Assembly (NCBI GenBank): GCA_018242685.1 | Contig: JAFEBM010000010.1 | Location: 1-64,000, forward strand | Origin: Nitrospira sp. | Lineage (GTDB): Bacteria; Nitrospirota; Nitrospiria; Nitrospirales; Nitrospiraceae | Length of the DNA stretch: 64,000 nt | Direction: 5' to 3' | Notes under the pieces: model-generated | Databases searched by the model: none | What the model saw: only the letters and a program-made list of their open reading frames with translations | What the model was told of the DNA's origin: nothing | In this document: in pieces, positions 25,844 to 34,973 of the stretch | How the letters are laid out: each line of letters begins with the position of its first letter | Numbering within the stretch: position 1 is the first letter of the stretch | Translations under genes and position numbers: made by a program

Positions 25844-26024
25844 TTTGGCTCCTCCTGCTCTACTGATTTTTGACCAGGGATTCATCGGTAGTTCGTCTTT
25901 CCATAACGCGAGTCCGATATCATCGAAAGACACGCGACAACATGGATCATTGCCTCAGGAACAGGCATCGAACGCCGGCGACGATCGTGAGTACGGGAAA
26001 TATTGTGTAAAAACAGAGAGCTGA

Positions 26025-26585
26025 TCATAAGGGTCGATCGGGGTCGCACTCTGCACATAAGTTACTCAATAATTGATCCGGCTCTTTTTCTACCATGAGC
26101 ATGGAATGGTGAGACGGCAAAAGATGCTCATCGGTGGCATGATCAAGAAATGAAAGCAAATCATCGTAGAATCCTTCGACATTTAATAATCCGCACGGCT
26201 TGCGAGTTTCAGCCCGTTGCACCAACGTAAGCACTTCCCAAAATTCTTCCAATGTTCCGATTCCGCCTGGAAGCACTATGAAGGCATCGGATAGTTCGGC
26301 CATCAGCCCCAGCCGCTCAGGAGTCGTGCTCGCCACATACACGCGTGTGAGGCTTTTGTGGACTTTCTCTTCTGCAGCAAATTGACGACTGACCACTCCG
26401 GTCACTTCCCCACCGGCGTCTAACGCGGCGTCCGCGACGGCACCCATCAGTCCCAGTGTCCCACCTCCATAGACAAGCCCTATCCCTCGGCGGGCGAGCC
26501 CTGTGCCCAGGTTTTGTGCAGCGTGAAGGTAGGCGATTCGCCATCCCAATTGTGATGCACAAAACACGCAGATCCGTTTCATCGT
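26025..26585 (-). CDS. LOG-family protein (nucleoside monophosphate phosphoribohydrolase)
   Basis: 186 residues from ATG 26585. Contains the LOG signature PGGIGTLEEFWEVLT and the N-terminal Rossmann-like ICVFCAS with LVYGGGTLGLMGAVADAAL. Members remove ribose phosphate from AMP-type or cytokinin nucleotides. The reading frame extends to 26648 but the ATG that starts MTMKRICVFC matches the family's usual N terminus. Confidence 0.88.
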   Translation of the reverse strand, partial: TMKRICVFCASQLGWRIAYLHAAQNLGTGLARRGIGLVYGGGTLGLMGAVADAALDAGGEVTGVVSRQFAAEEKVHKSLTRVYVASTTPERLGLMAELSDAFIVLPGGIGTLEEFWEVLTLVQRAETRKPCGLLNVEGFYDDLLSFLDHATDEHLLPSHHSMLMVEKEPDQLLSNLCAECDPDRPL

Positions 26586-26648
26586 CATCTCATATCGAAG
26601 ACGGAGGCACAGAGTCAGGCACAACCGGTCGACACACCCGAGAGTCAA

Positions 26649-27677
26649 CTAACGTGGGGATTCTTCTGAGCCCAAGACACGTCCGCCTTCAAGATAATTA
26701 ACGACATAGTCTTGCACGGCGATGTCGAGCGACATGGGACAGCGGGAATAGCCCGTCGCGCGCAATCTTCGGATGTCGGCCTGCGTGAAATATTGATATC
26801 GCGCCCGCAACTCCATCGGCATGTCGATAAACTCGATGGCGAGCGTTCGATTCATCGCTCGGCAAACAGAAGAGGCCAGCTCAAGCCAGGTATGAGCAAC
26901 TCCCGATCCGATGTTAAAGAGACCGACTGCTTCACGATGCGTCGCGAGATGAAGGGTCATCTCGACGGCATCTTTTATGTAGAGAAAGTCTCGTTGCTGT
27001 TCTCCGTCCTTGAACTCCGGACGATAGCTCTTGAACAACTGGATCGTGCCCGCCGTCTGCACTTGCATGGTAGCTTTGTGCGCCATACTGCGCATGTCAC
27101 CCTTATGGTCTTCATTGGGGCCGAACACATTGAAATACTTCAGCCCGATGATTCGATCGAGCAGTCCATTTCGCCACGCATATCGATCGAAGAGATGTTT
27201 CGAAAACCCATACGCGTTCAAGGGTCGCAGCTTGTCAAGAGCTGGATCAGTATCACTCATGCCTATCGTCCCGTCACCATAGGTGGCTGCGGAAGAGGCA
27301 TAGAGGAATCGGGCCTTTGACTGTACCGCCCAGTGACTGAGAATTTTCGTAAATTCAAAGTTGTTTTGAATGAGATAAGTGGCATCGCGCTCAGTAGTCG
27401 AGGAACAGGCGCCGAAATGTAAGATTGCTTGAAATGTTCCGAGCGAACCGGTTTGTAGACGAGGAAGCAAGTGGTCGGCTTCCAGATAATCACGGAACCG
27501 GAGAGGGGCCAAGTGCCGCCATTTGTCTGTTTGTCGCAAGCGATCGACCACGACGATGTTGTCACACCCTCGTTGATTCAGGCCCCAGATGACGGCGCTT
27601 CCGATAAACCCCGCACCGCCCGTGACGAGCACTCGCCAGTCCTGTATGGAATGCAAGGACCTACCAGCCGAGGACAT
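26649..27677 (-). CDS. hldD: ADP-L-glycero-D-manno-heptose 6-epimerase
   Basis: 342 residues, NAD(P)-dependent epimerase making ADP-L-glycero-heptose for the lipopolysaccharide inner core. Dinucleotide motif GGAGFIGS at about 20; YASSAATYGDG and the catalytic Tyr/Lys in AYGFSKHLFD; KYFNVFGPNE. The annotated ATG overlaps the degraded DHS stop codon (27661-27663) in another frame, so the first eight or so codons were taken from the fossil or the start is the TTG at 27656. Confidence 0.9.
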   Translation of the reverse strand: MSSAGRSLHSIQDWRVLVTGGAGFIGSAVIWGLNQRGCDNIVVVDRLRQTDKWRHLAPLRFRDYLEADHLLPRLQTGSLGTFQAILHFGACSSTTERDATYLIQNNFEFTKILSHWAVQSKARFLYASSAATYGDGTIGMSDTDPALDKLRPLNAYGFSKHLFDRYAWRNGLLDRIIGLKYFNVFGPNEDHKGDMRSMAHKATMQVQTAGTIQLFKSYRPEFKDGEQQRDFLYIKDAVEMTLHLATHREAVGLFNIGSGVAHTWLELASSVCRAMNRTLAIEFIDMPMELRARYQYFTQADIRRLRATGYSRCPMSLDIAVQDYVVNYLEGGRVLGSEESPR

Positions 27678-27771
27678 ATGCGAAGATCACCGGTGCAACG
27701 ATTGTGTCGTCGGATTCGATGCCATGGTCATTTCTCACAACGCGCCGGAGCGTGAGACCATACTCTTTCAT
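27661..27771 (-). pseudogene. Fossil of a deoxyhypusine-synthase-like gene, C-terminal end
   Basis: A 36-residue frame from ATG 27771 ends IESDDTIVAPVIFAYVLGW, against IIESDASIVAPLIFAYVLGW at the end of the intact gene at 24246. About 50 of 60 bases agree over 27661-27720. The first half has no match to that protein. It lies directly downstream of the second TonB receptor, the mirror of the arrangement at 25352. Confidence 0.7.
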
Positions 27772-27794
27772 TTCCAAACACACCCAGAGCGATC

Positions 27795-29846
27795 TCAGAA
27801 GTGCCATGCCACCCCTCCCATGAAGGTGCGGGGGTTGCCCGGCACAAAATGAATGTCGGTAACGCCAGCCGGTTCAGTTTTTAGCCTCGATTCGAACGCG
27901 AAGGTTGCTTGCTCCCAATCCGTATTGAACAGATTCTGAATGAAATAAAAAGCTTCCACCTGACCATACGGTAACTTGATCGGCAACCGATACCGCTGGG
28001 TCCAGTCGAAGACGATCCACGAAGGCGACTTGATGCTCCGATCTTCAACGAGCGGCCGGACCCCGAGATAGGTCGCTTGCAATTGAGAGGTCATGCCTTC
28101 AGGCCATCTCAAAATGGCCGCGCCATAGGCAGTGAACTCCGGAGCTAATGGGATGGCATCGCCATTGCGAAATTTGGCTTGTGTCCATGTAAAACTGCCG
28201 TTCACATAGAGCGGGCCCCAGATTTGCCCGCGCGCGGCCACTTCAAAACCCTGCCGTCTGCTGGGTCCATTAATCTCCGTCGTGCCTTCATCTCCAGAGA
28301 AGACCAATTCCGACTGCAGGTCGATGCGCCAGGCCGTGAGCGTCATTTCGAGCCCTTCCGGTCCCCAAGGTCTGCTCCGAAGTCCCACCTCATAGCTCCG
28401 GGATCGAGCCAGTGGGACACCTCCCACCTGTACGACTGACCGGGCATCATTGCTGTGAAAACCCTCCCCATAATTGACGAAAAATTCCGTTTTGGCCCAC
28501 GGGCCCAGGATCATACTCATCTTGGGTAAGAGCATGCCCGAACTGGTGCGCCCAGCCGGTTGCAAAGCACAGGTGGTGCAGAGATTGCGCACATTGAAGG
28601 TAAATGTTTCCCACCGTAGCCCGCCCACGAACCGAATCCACGAGGCCGGCTGGGCTTCGCCTTTGATATATGGGGCATAGGACGCCTCAAGCACATGGCT
28701 GTCCGTGATAGTCCCAGTCGAGGTGCGCTTCGTTTGCGTCCCCAGCCTTGGATGGATATCATCCACGCGCGCTTGCATGCCGACGGTCCCCACCGTCGGA
28801 ATTCCAAAAAACTCCCAGCGTTGCTTGTACCCGACTTCGCCGCCGGACATGACGCGGCGATCGGACTGCTTGATGCCGTCGCCGTCGACCGGATTGTTCA
28901 AGAAGAACGTAAAATCCGTAAACAAGTCCAGTCGATAATATTGCCCGTAGGCATTGGCAAAGAACTGACCGTTGGTCGTTGTGTCGTAGTGATAGTGCAT
29001 GACTCCGGTCGTGCGCAGAGTCGAGCCGCCTTCCGTCGGATCAATCGCCCCGAACCGGTCGATCAGACCGTCACTCACCGCCCGCAGGGGGATTTCGCCA
29101 GAGGCATTCCATTTGGCTTTTTCAAAAGTAGTCTTCAGGCTGAATTCGTCTCGGCCCGTGAAGCTGGTGGTCAGTTTTCCCAACACGTTGGTGCGCAGAT
29201 ACCGATTATCGTGGTCGAATGGTCCGTTGGTGTAGTAGTTCTCAGCGGCGAACAAGGTCTTAACCTTGCCCTTGGTGGGGGAGAACATCAACAGATAGCG
29301 TTGCGTATCGAATTGCCCACCGGTGGCCTGCGCCACCCCTTCCTGCACCACTTGGCGGGTGCGGAAGTTAATCGATCCAGCTGTTGCAAAGTCTCCGATC
29401 TCGGGAAGGTACGCGCCTTTTGCGGCATCGATCCCTTCAATCGTTTCGGGGATGATGAAATTCAAATCACTATACCCCTGTCCATGCGCATGAGTCCGGA
29501 GATTGATCGGCATCCCGTCCGAGAAGAACGCGACATCCGTGCCATGATCGGCATCGAAGCCGCGCAAGAAATATTGATCGGCCTTGCCGGCCCCGCCGGA
29601 GTGCTCGACGGCCAGCATGCCGGGGATTAAACGGAGCACTTGCGCCGGCCTGCCTTGTGGCTGAAGCACGATTTCTTTGTCGGGAATGAATTGTTGAGAG
29701 GAGGCGGCCACCGGTTTTTCCCCGATGACAGCGACTTCCGGCACTTCCAGTTCAGGCTCGTCCGGCTCCTGGGCTTGGGCGCTCTCCCACATGCCCAGAA
29801 CGACTGTAACCGCAAGTACAACTATCAATGCGCGTGTCCTATCCAC
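27795..29846 (-). CDS. TonB-dependent outer-membrane receptor
   Basis: 683 residues from GTG 29846 (GGAAGA just upstream, followed by a signal peptide ending AQA); the frame is open to 29900. Plug domain: VPEVAVIGEKPVAA (TonB box region), FIPDKEIVLQPQGRPAQVLRLIPGMLAVEHSGG and FLRGFDADHGTDVAFFSDGMPIN. The rest is a 22-strand barrel ending in the C-terminal signature GNPRTFMGGVAWHF. Ligand unknown; nikR and DUF4198 in the same run point to nickel or cobalt. Preceded by one copy of the 36-bp repeat. Confidence 0.9.
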   Translation of the reverse strand: MDRTRALIVVLAVTVVLGMWESAQAQEPDEPELEVPEVAVIGEKPVAASSQQFIPDKEIVLQPQGRPAQVLRLIPGMLAVEHSGGAGKADQYFLRGFDADHGTDVAFFSDGMPINLRTHAHGQGYSDLNFIIPETIEGIDAAKGAYLPEIGDFATAGSINFRTRQVVQEGVAQATGGQFDTQRYLLMFSPTKGKVKTLFAAENYYTNGPFDHDNRYLRTNVLGKLTTSFTGRDEFSLKTTFEKAKWNASGEIPLRAVSDGLIDRFGAIDPTEGGSTLRTTGVMHYHYDTTTNGQFFANAYGQYYRLDLFTDFTFFLNNPVDGDGIKQSDRRVMSGGEVGYKQRWEFFGIPTVGTVGMQARVDDIHPRLGTQTKRTSTGTITDSHVLEASYAPYIKGEAQPASWIRFVGGLRWETFTFNVRNLCTTCALQPAGRTSSGMLLPKMSMILGPWAKTEFFVNYGEGFHSNDARSVVQVGGVPLARSRSYEVGLRSRPWGPEGLEMTLTAWRIDLQSELVFSGDEGTTEINGPSRRQGFEVAARGQIWGPLYVNGSFTWTQAKFRNGDAIPLAPEFTAYGAAILRWPEGMTSQLQATYLGVRPLVEDRSIKSPSWIVFDWTQRYRLPIKLPYGQVEAFYFIQNLFNTDWEQATFAFESRLKTEPAGVTDIHFVPGNPRTFMGGVAWHF

Positions 29847-29911
29847 TCTTCCTATTCTCCTATTCCTCGTCGAGGTTCTGTAGACGGATGAGACGCCCAC
29901 AATGATTGAGT

Positions 29912-29947
29912 GACAGCCGACTCATCGACCGGCGCAGACCCTCGTGG
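29912..29947 (-). promoter_or_regulatory. 36-bp conserved leader element, copy 1
   Basis: Exact match over 36 bases to 33272-33307. It lies 65 bp before the receptor start (29846) on the transcribed strand. As RNA it can form GCCGG/UCGGC with an 8-base loop (UCGAUGAG). No known riboswitch class was recognised. Bases on either side do not match. Confidence 0.6.
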
Positions 29948-30162
29948 CCGGATGTTTTGACCAGGGTCGGAAACAACGAAAGGAATCTCGAAATGCTCCC
30001 TCTTCATGAAGACCAACGCTGGGTGTCATGGTCAGATCAATCATCCGTGTGAATGAAGATGATCTCCCCTCACTTCAACTCTGTCCCTTCTAATCAGGAC
30101 CGATAATTTATTGTCCGGCGCCAGAAGAGCCGCACGTGCCAGCACAATTTGCAGATTTCCCT
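29948..30162. other. Rest of the 316-bp gap (29847-30162) between receptor and DUF4198 genes
   Basis: No gene seen. AT-rich stretch near 30105-30115 (ATAATTTATTGT) could hold the receptor promoter. Confidence 0.4.
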
Positions 30163-30999
30163 TCAGTGACTTTTCGATCCAAGATCAACCGCATGGGAAA
30201 TTAAGCGGGGCGGAAGCACGAAACTCAAAGTGGCGTTATGTAAGTCATGCGCAGCGAGCTCTGGATAAACACCAGGCACGAGATAATCCACGACAAGAAG
30301 TTGCGGGCCGACTTTGGCAAGGGGAATGGCCGCGATCCCCTGTTCATCTGTTTTAAAGCGCGGAATATTCTCCTCTTCCATGGGCGTGATTCCATCCCCC
30401 AGTTCAACGAACACCCCACTTAATGGCTTGCCCTCAAAATACACCTTCACGGAGAGCGACTCTCCCGACTTCATGGTAAACGGATCATCAAGCGGAACCA
30501 GTTCGAGCCGATGCCCTACGATTTTTGTGTATAGGTTCGATGTTGCTGAACGGATTTGAAGCAATGCCTTCGCATACTTCATGGAGGAGAGGCTCTCGGC
30601 ACCGTCCGGGACCTGAAGTTTGCTCGTATTGCGATGCCCGTGTGTCGTCTGAACCCAGAAGCCATTGTCGTACTGGGCGGCCAACAGGATGACGTCCGAT
30701 TCGGCAAGGATAGGTAGCGGAGCGGTGATGAGAATCGGAATACTGTTGTGGTGGACGGCACGCATAATTCCCGGAAGGAGCGATGTCTGCGACTGGGTAC
30801 CGGTGAAGATATCCAATGTGAAGAGCTTGTCCGGGTCCGGCACTTTACGATCCCCCGGATGGCCATGGTTGACGATTGCTCTGTGGCCTCCGTCCCTCTC
30901 GTCACTCGTCGTGATCCAGATGTCATGCGCCTCGACCCGAAGAAGCATCGGTTCAAGCATGGTCAGCAATGTCATCACCAGTAATGTTCTTCTCAACAT
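30163..30999 (-). CDS. DUF4198 (NikM-like) periplasmic protein
   Basis: 278 residues, signal peptide ending VEA before HDIWITTSDE. The His-Asp just after cleavage, and the strand-rich architecture with GESLSVKVYFEGKPLSGVFVELG and a C-terminal TDEQGIAAIPLAKVGPQLLVVDYL, are typical of DUF4198 proteins associated with nickel/cobalt transport (NikM/CbiM accessory type). The stop-to-start gap to the upstream receptor is two bases, so the two form an operon. Confidence 0.8.
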   Translation of the reverse strand: MLRRTLLVMTLLTMLEPMLLRVEAHDIWITTSDERDGGHRAIVNHGHPGDRKVPDPDKLFTLDIFTGTQSQTSLLPGIMRAVHHNSIPILITAPLPILAESDVILLAAQYDNGFWVQTTHGHRNTSKLQVPDGAESLSSMKYAKALLQIRSATSNLYTKIVGHRLELVPLDDPFTMKSGESLSVKVYFEGKPLSGVFVELGDGITPMEEENIPRFKTDEQGIAAIPLAKVGPQLLVVDYLVPGVYPELAAHDLHNATLSFVLPPRLISHAVDLGSKSH

Positions 31000-31001
31000 G
31001 C

Positions 31002-33200
31002 TTACCTCATACCAGCAGGTGGCCTTATGTCTTCAGATTGTCTCTCTTCCACAGCTCCCGCACGTTGTGTGCCCGTCGGAAATCGATAGGTCACACCGAC
31101 CATGAACTGAAAGGGGGCTTGCGGATTGACGACGATATCGGAAGGAGACGCTCCCACTCCCGGTCCCAGATTGATCGCGGTTTCACTCAATCGGTCACCC
31201 GGATACCAGATCACATCGGCATAAACCATCCATCCGCTCTTTTGATGCGCATAGCCGAGCCGACCGGAGATCCGTGGATACGGGCTACTGGTGATCACAC
31301 CGTCTTCCGTCAAATGTTTCTTTCCATAATACGTTCCATAGGCGAGACCGAAGACCCGATGCGGAGTCTCCCGCCCTCCGATTGGAACATCGAAGTCGGA
31401 GCCGATGTTGAAGATATACGCGGGAACATTGGGGACGAACTCGGAAGGCGCGCGATTCAAGAGAACGGCGCGAATTTGGGTGAAGTTGGCGAACAAGGAA
31501 GCTCGGCCTTGTGGATCCTGTCGGATGTAGTACCGACCCTCAAGTTCGTACCCTTCGCGTCGCGACCGACCAAGGTTTTGGAGCGGCAACCCGGGAGCGG
31601 GCTGAAAGATTTCCCGCTCAAGGGTTGTGGTGTACACATCAGCTTGAAACCGGAATTTCGAGTACTGTACTTGGACGCCCACTTCTTGGCTCAGGAGCTT
31701 CAGCGGTTTCAAATTCGGCGAGCTGATGACCTCATCAATCGCGCTCGGCGAGCGAAATCCTTCGCCGTAATTCGCATAGAATTCGAGCCACGACACCGGC
31801 GTTATCGCAATGCCGCCCTTCGGGCTCAGCACTCCTGTGTCGCTCTTGGGCACTGAACTTGATGCGAGATGATCATCGATGTCATACCAGAAATGATCGT
31901 AGCGACCGCCACCCGTGAGCTTAAGCCAGGACAGGGGCTTGATCTGAGCCTGCATATATTGGCCCCAGCCGATTTCCGTATAGTTCACATCCGTGGTATT
32001 GGGCCCGCTGGGATTGCGGGCGATGGTGGGAACTCTGATGACTCCGACCGAATCATTCCGGAAGTTCGTGCCCACCATAAATTGGGCGGGCAGCATGAAA
32101 ACCTTGCCGGTCCAGACCTTCCGCAGGGTGAGCCCCGTGGTTACGCGGTTCTCCTGCGCTAGACTTTGGCCGCTGCCAAAGTCGGCAAACCGAGAAAAGG
32201 TATCGTGATTCAAAAACCCGGTGAACGTGAGCGCCTGATCCGATTCGCCCAACGCATAGTTGGCCACAACATTCTGAAAATCCTTCTTGCCTCCATCCGT
32301 TCCATTGACGGGAGCCTTCGGGCTCAGTACTCCCGATTGCACGAGACTCCGTGAAATATAGCCGGGCGAGCCCCAGTCGCCGCCGTAGAACTGCGTGCGA
32401 ACAGAAAGGTCGCCGTACCGGCTCGGGATCGTGAATTTCCCGAAGAGGTTGTAGCGCTTATAGTTCTGATTATCGCGATACCCGTCCGAGTTGTATCCCT
32501 CAAATACGAGGAAAGGCGCAATGGTCCCCTCCGTTCGAGGACGCGCGTAGGTAACGACGCCACGCACAGTATTGAAATAGCCTCCATACGCTCCGACCGA
32601 TCCCTTATTGTCGAATCGTTTGGTGATAATATTCACCGAGCCTCCAAGATTGGCATCTCCATAAAGGGGATTGAAAGGACCGCGAGTGATTTCCAACCGC
32701 TCAACCGTTTCGGGAATCAGGATATTCAGATCTGCATAGTTTGGCGTTTGCACGCTGGAGACTTCATTGACCGGCACACCGTCGATGAAATACGCGACAT
32801 CCCGCCCGTGCTCGATGTCTGTAAAACCACGGATCGAAATGCCATATCCCAAGCCGCCCTGTCCGAAGTTGTTCACGTCCACCCCTGGGAGTTGCCGCAG
32901 GAGATCTCCATAGGTGCCTGTATAGGGTGATTGCTGAATATATTTCGAATCCAAAATCGTCGTGGGCGCGGGTAATGTCGCGGGATTCGCTGTCACTTCG
33001 GTTCTTGATTGAGGCCAATACGCTTGAGAACGTTCCCCTGAGACGATAACTTCAGGGACCGTGATCTCGACATCGGGCTGATCACGAGACTTCTCTGTTG
33101 ATTCATCTTGCGCCATCGCGATGGTCACCGCGGGCAGTGTCGTTCCCCCAAACAAAAATCCGACCGCCAACCCCATCGCACATGCTCGATCCCGTTTCAT
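31002..33200 (-). CDS. TonB-dependent outer-membrane receptor, probable nickel/cobalt uptake
   Basis: 732 residues. ATG 33200 is preferred over 33227: GAGGGG precedes it and the signal peptide then starts MKRDRACAMG. The plug contains VPEVIVSGE, TILDSKYIQQSPYTGTYGDLLRQLPGVDVNNFGQGG and ISIRGFTDIEHGRDVAYFIDGVPVNE; the barrel follows. DUF4198 partner, TonB-like protein and NikR on the same strand support nickel or cobalt as ligand; this is inference from context. Confidence 0.9.
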   Translation of the reverse strand: MKRDRACAMGLAVGFLFGGTTLPAVTIAMAQDESTEKSRDQPDVEITVPEVIVSGERSQAYWPQSRTEVTANPATLPAPTTILDSKYIQQSPYTGTYGDLLRQLPGVDVNNFGQGGLGYGISIRGFTDIEHGRDVAYFIDGVPVNEVSSVQTPNYADLNILIPETVERLEITRGPFNPLYGDANLGGSVNIITKRFDNKGSVGAYGGYFNTVRGVVTYARPRTEGTIAPFLVFEGYNSDGYRDNQNYKRYNLFGKFTIPSRYGDLSVRTQFYGGDWGSPGYISRSLVQSGVLSPKAPVNGTDGGKKDFQNVVANYALGESDQALTFTGFLNHDTFSRFADFGSGQSLAQENRVTTGLTLRKVWTGKVFMLPAQFMVGTNFRNDSVGVIRVPTIARNPSGPNTTDVNYTEIGWGQYMQAQIKPLSWLKLTGGGRYDHFWYDIDDHLASSSVPKSDTGVLSPKGGIAITPVSWLEFYANYGEGFRSPSAIDEVISSPNLKPLKLLSQEVGVQVQYSKFRFQADVYTTTLEREIFQPAPGLPLQNLGRSRREGYELEGRYYIRQDPQGRASLFANFTQIRAVLLNRAPSEFVPNVPAYIFNIGSDFDVPIGGRETPHRVFGLAYGTYYGKKHLTEDGVITSSPYPRISGRLGYAHQKSGWMVYADVIWYPGDRLSETAINLGPGVGASPSDIVVNPQAPFQFMVGVTYRFPTGTQRAGAVEERQSEDIRPPAGMR

Positions 33201-33271
33201 GACTCTACACCCCTCACATCGACGCATGACATGCGTGAGCGGTGCCGAGCGAAACGCTCACGTGATCTTTC

Positions 33272-33307
33272 GACAGCCGACTCATCGACCGGCGCAGACC
33301 CTCGTGG
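33272..33307 (-). promoter_or_regulatory. 36-bp conserved leader element, copy 2
   Basis: Same 36 bases as copy 1, 72 bp before ATG 33200. It ends about 31 bp from the stop of the DUF3842 gene, so it sits inside a short intergenic leader. Confidence 0.6.
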
Positions 33308-33338
33308 TCTCGCAACTCAGGACAAAATGGTAATGCAG

Positions 33339-33782
33339 TTATGCGTGGCAGGTTGCCTGGACGGCAACACTGACGCGTGAGAGGCACTCGTCGATCAACG
33401 TATCCATCGTGCGGCCTTCAGTCCCCACGATTTCTACCCGGACTCGATTCAATGGCAACAGCACCTTCTTGGCCTTCGCTTCAAGAATCGTTTTGGCGAC
33501 CTCAGGAGTGACTTCACCGAGCATGGCGCCGGGCAAGACAAAGTTCAACGAGGCGACAATGACATCGACAGTCGGCAACAGTTTGGCCATCGCCTCGCCT
33601 CCCGATGTGACCTGATCTGCCCCGGCCTTCCCCATCGCTTCAGCGGCCGCTTGATTGGTTCCCCACGCCAAGATTTGGCACTCGGGATCCAGAGTTTTTC
33701 GCAACCCCGTGACCAACCGGCAACCCAGCCCTCCACCTCGGCCGTCCATCACACAGATTGTGCGTTTCAAGACGTGACCCAC
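33339..33782 (-). CDS. DUF3842-family protein
   Basis: 147 residues. Begins TICVMDGRGGGLGCRLVTGLR, the N-terminal pattern of DUF3842, and has a second conserved part VDVIVASLNFVLPGAMLGEVTP and a final KKVLLPLNRVRVEIVG. A Rossmann-like single-domain protein of unknown function that is common beside metal or cofactor genes. Placed between tonB and the receptor. Confidence 0.8.
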   Translation of the reverse strand: MGHVLKRTICVMDGRGGGLGCRLVTGLRKTLDPECQILAWGTNQAAAEAMGKAGADQVTSGGEAMAKLLPTVDVIVASLNFVLPGAMLGEVTPEVAKTILEAKAKKVLLPLNRVRVEIVGTEGRTMDTLIDECLSRVSVAVQATCHA

Positions 33783-33843
33783 CTTGCTTGCCTAGTGATA
33801 TCTGTCCGTTGTCGCCCTTCCATAGCGGCTCCCTGCGCAGTCT

Positions 33844-34881
33844 TTAATTTGCGAGCTTGTAGACGAGTGGGACTGTGACAGTGATTTGCGCACGGCCCAA
33901 TTCGCGCCGCAAATGCATAGGACTCGCCTCCCGCATGGTCTGCATTGCAGCCGCATCCAGCTCCTCGTGACCGGAACTTTTCTGCACCGACACGTCAGCC
34001 AAATGTCCGTCGGCTAGGATCACGGCCCGGAGCAGCACCTTGCCTTCCAACCCACTACTGCGAGCCACCGCCGGATAGCGTTTCAGCTCTGCCAGCCGTG
34101 TACTGAGAGATTCGATCAGCCATCCATAGTCGGCCCGAGCTGACGGCGTCTGTTGCATCGCTTTCATTGTTTTCTGAACCGACTCGACGGACCACAACGG
34201 AGAAATCAAGTCCTGCGGCACAGCCACCAATTGCGATGGAACATTGCCATGTGAGGCATCGGCATCGACCTTCTGCCGAGTTTTTTCAGACGGCGAAGAA
34301 TCGGTCTCAGTCGATGCGGTCGGTTGCATAGCTAATGGTTTCTCTGTTTCAGCTATTGAAGCGGCGGCAGATCCCGTTACCGATTCAGGCATCGGTACGG
34401 TTTCATGGACCAGATTCGCTTCGCTGACCGGCTTCAGGGTTTGAACGCCGGTCGGGACTTGCTGTTCGACCACAGAAGACGGTACGGCGGGTTGAAGAAC
34501 CTGTCGCTCTATCAACTTCGTCGCTTCAAAAGATTGCCGTGGCGCTTTGGCGGCAAAACTCGACTGGCGAGTTTGCACTTCTTGCAGCACTGCCTGAGAA
34601 GCTGAGGAGACCTGTTTCATGGGTCGGACCTGCGGCTGTGACACAAGCATGGGTGGCATGGCGTCGCCCTGTGTTTCGGCTGGCTGCTCCTGCGCCAGCT
34701 CAACGAGCGACACGTTCCAGTGAAATACTTCCTGCAGTGGAATCGGCTTCATTTGGGCTACCAACAAGGCTGCGAGCATCACGGCAATGCCATGTAGAAT
34801 AAACGATGCGCCCCACGCCTGAGCATATAATCCGCGTTCGCCCGCCTCCATCACCTTGCCATGGCTTTCAGAAACCGGCAC
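33844..34881 (-). CDS. TonB-family energy transducer
   Basis: 345 residues. One N-terminal membrane helix (about 25-42), a long Pro/Gln/Ser-rich linker across the periplasm and a C-terminal TonB domain with RYPAVARSSGLEGKVLLRAVILADGHLADVSVQKSSGHEELDAAAMQTMREA. The motif QEVFHWNVSLVE after the helix is also found in the second TonB-like protein at 39111 (ELFHWDVTLVQ), marking them as paralogues. ExbB/ExbD are not in the window. Confidence 0.88.
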   Translation of the reverse strand: MPVSESHGKVMEAGERGLYAQAWGASFILHGIAVMLAALLVAQMKPIPLQEVFHWNVSLVELAQEQPAETQGDAMPPMLVSQPQVRPMKQVSSASQAVLQEVQTRQSSFAAKAPRQSFEATKLIERQVLQPAVPSSVVEQQVPTGVQTLKPVSEANLVHETVPMPESVTGSAAASIAETEKPLAMQPTASTETDSSPSEKTRQKVDADASHGNVPSQLVAVPQDLISPLWSVESVQKTMKAMQQTPSARADYGWLIESLSTRLAELKRYPAVARSSGLEGKVLLRAVILADGHLADVSVQKSSGHEELDAAAMQTMREASPMHLRRELGRAQITVTVPLVYKLAN

Positions 34882-34973
34882 ATTGTGCAGCCTAAAATCA
34901 TATTTGTTTTAAGAGCCAGCTCCGACCAGCACGATCTCATCGTCTTCCATGGCGGTATCATTTCGTCCAACCA

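Noticed and set aside
28695-31856. Long plus-strand open frames across the two TonB receptors and DUF4198
   Set aside because: They mirror high-GC codon bias of the real minus-strand genes and contain no domain.
29912-33307. 36-bp leader element as a hammerhead ribozyme or cobalamin riboswitch
   Set aside because: GAUGAG and, in copy 2, GAAA are present, but the hammerhead core CUGAUGA is not, and copy 1 lacks GAAA. The B12-box consensus is not met. Left as unclassified.
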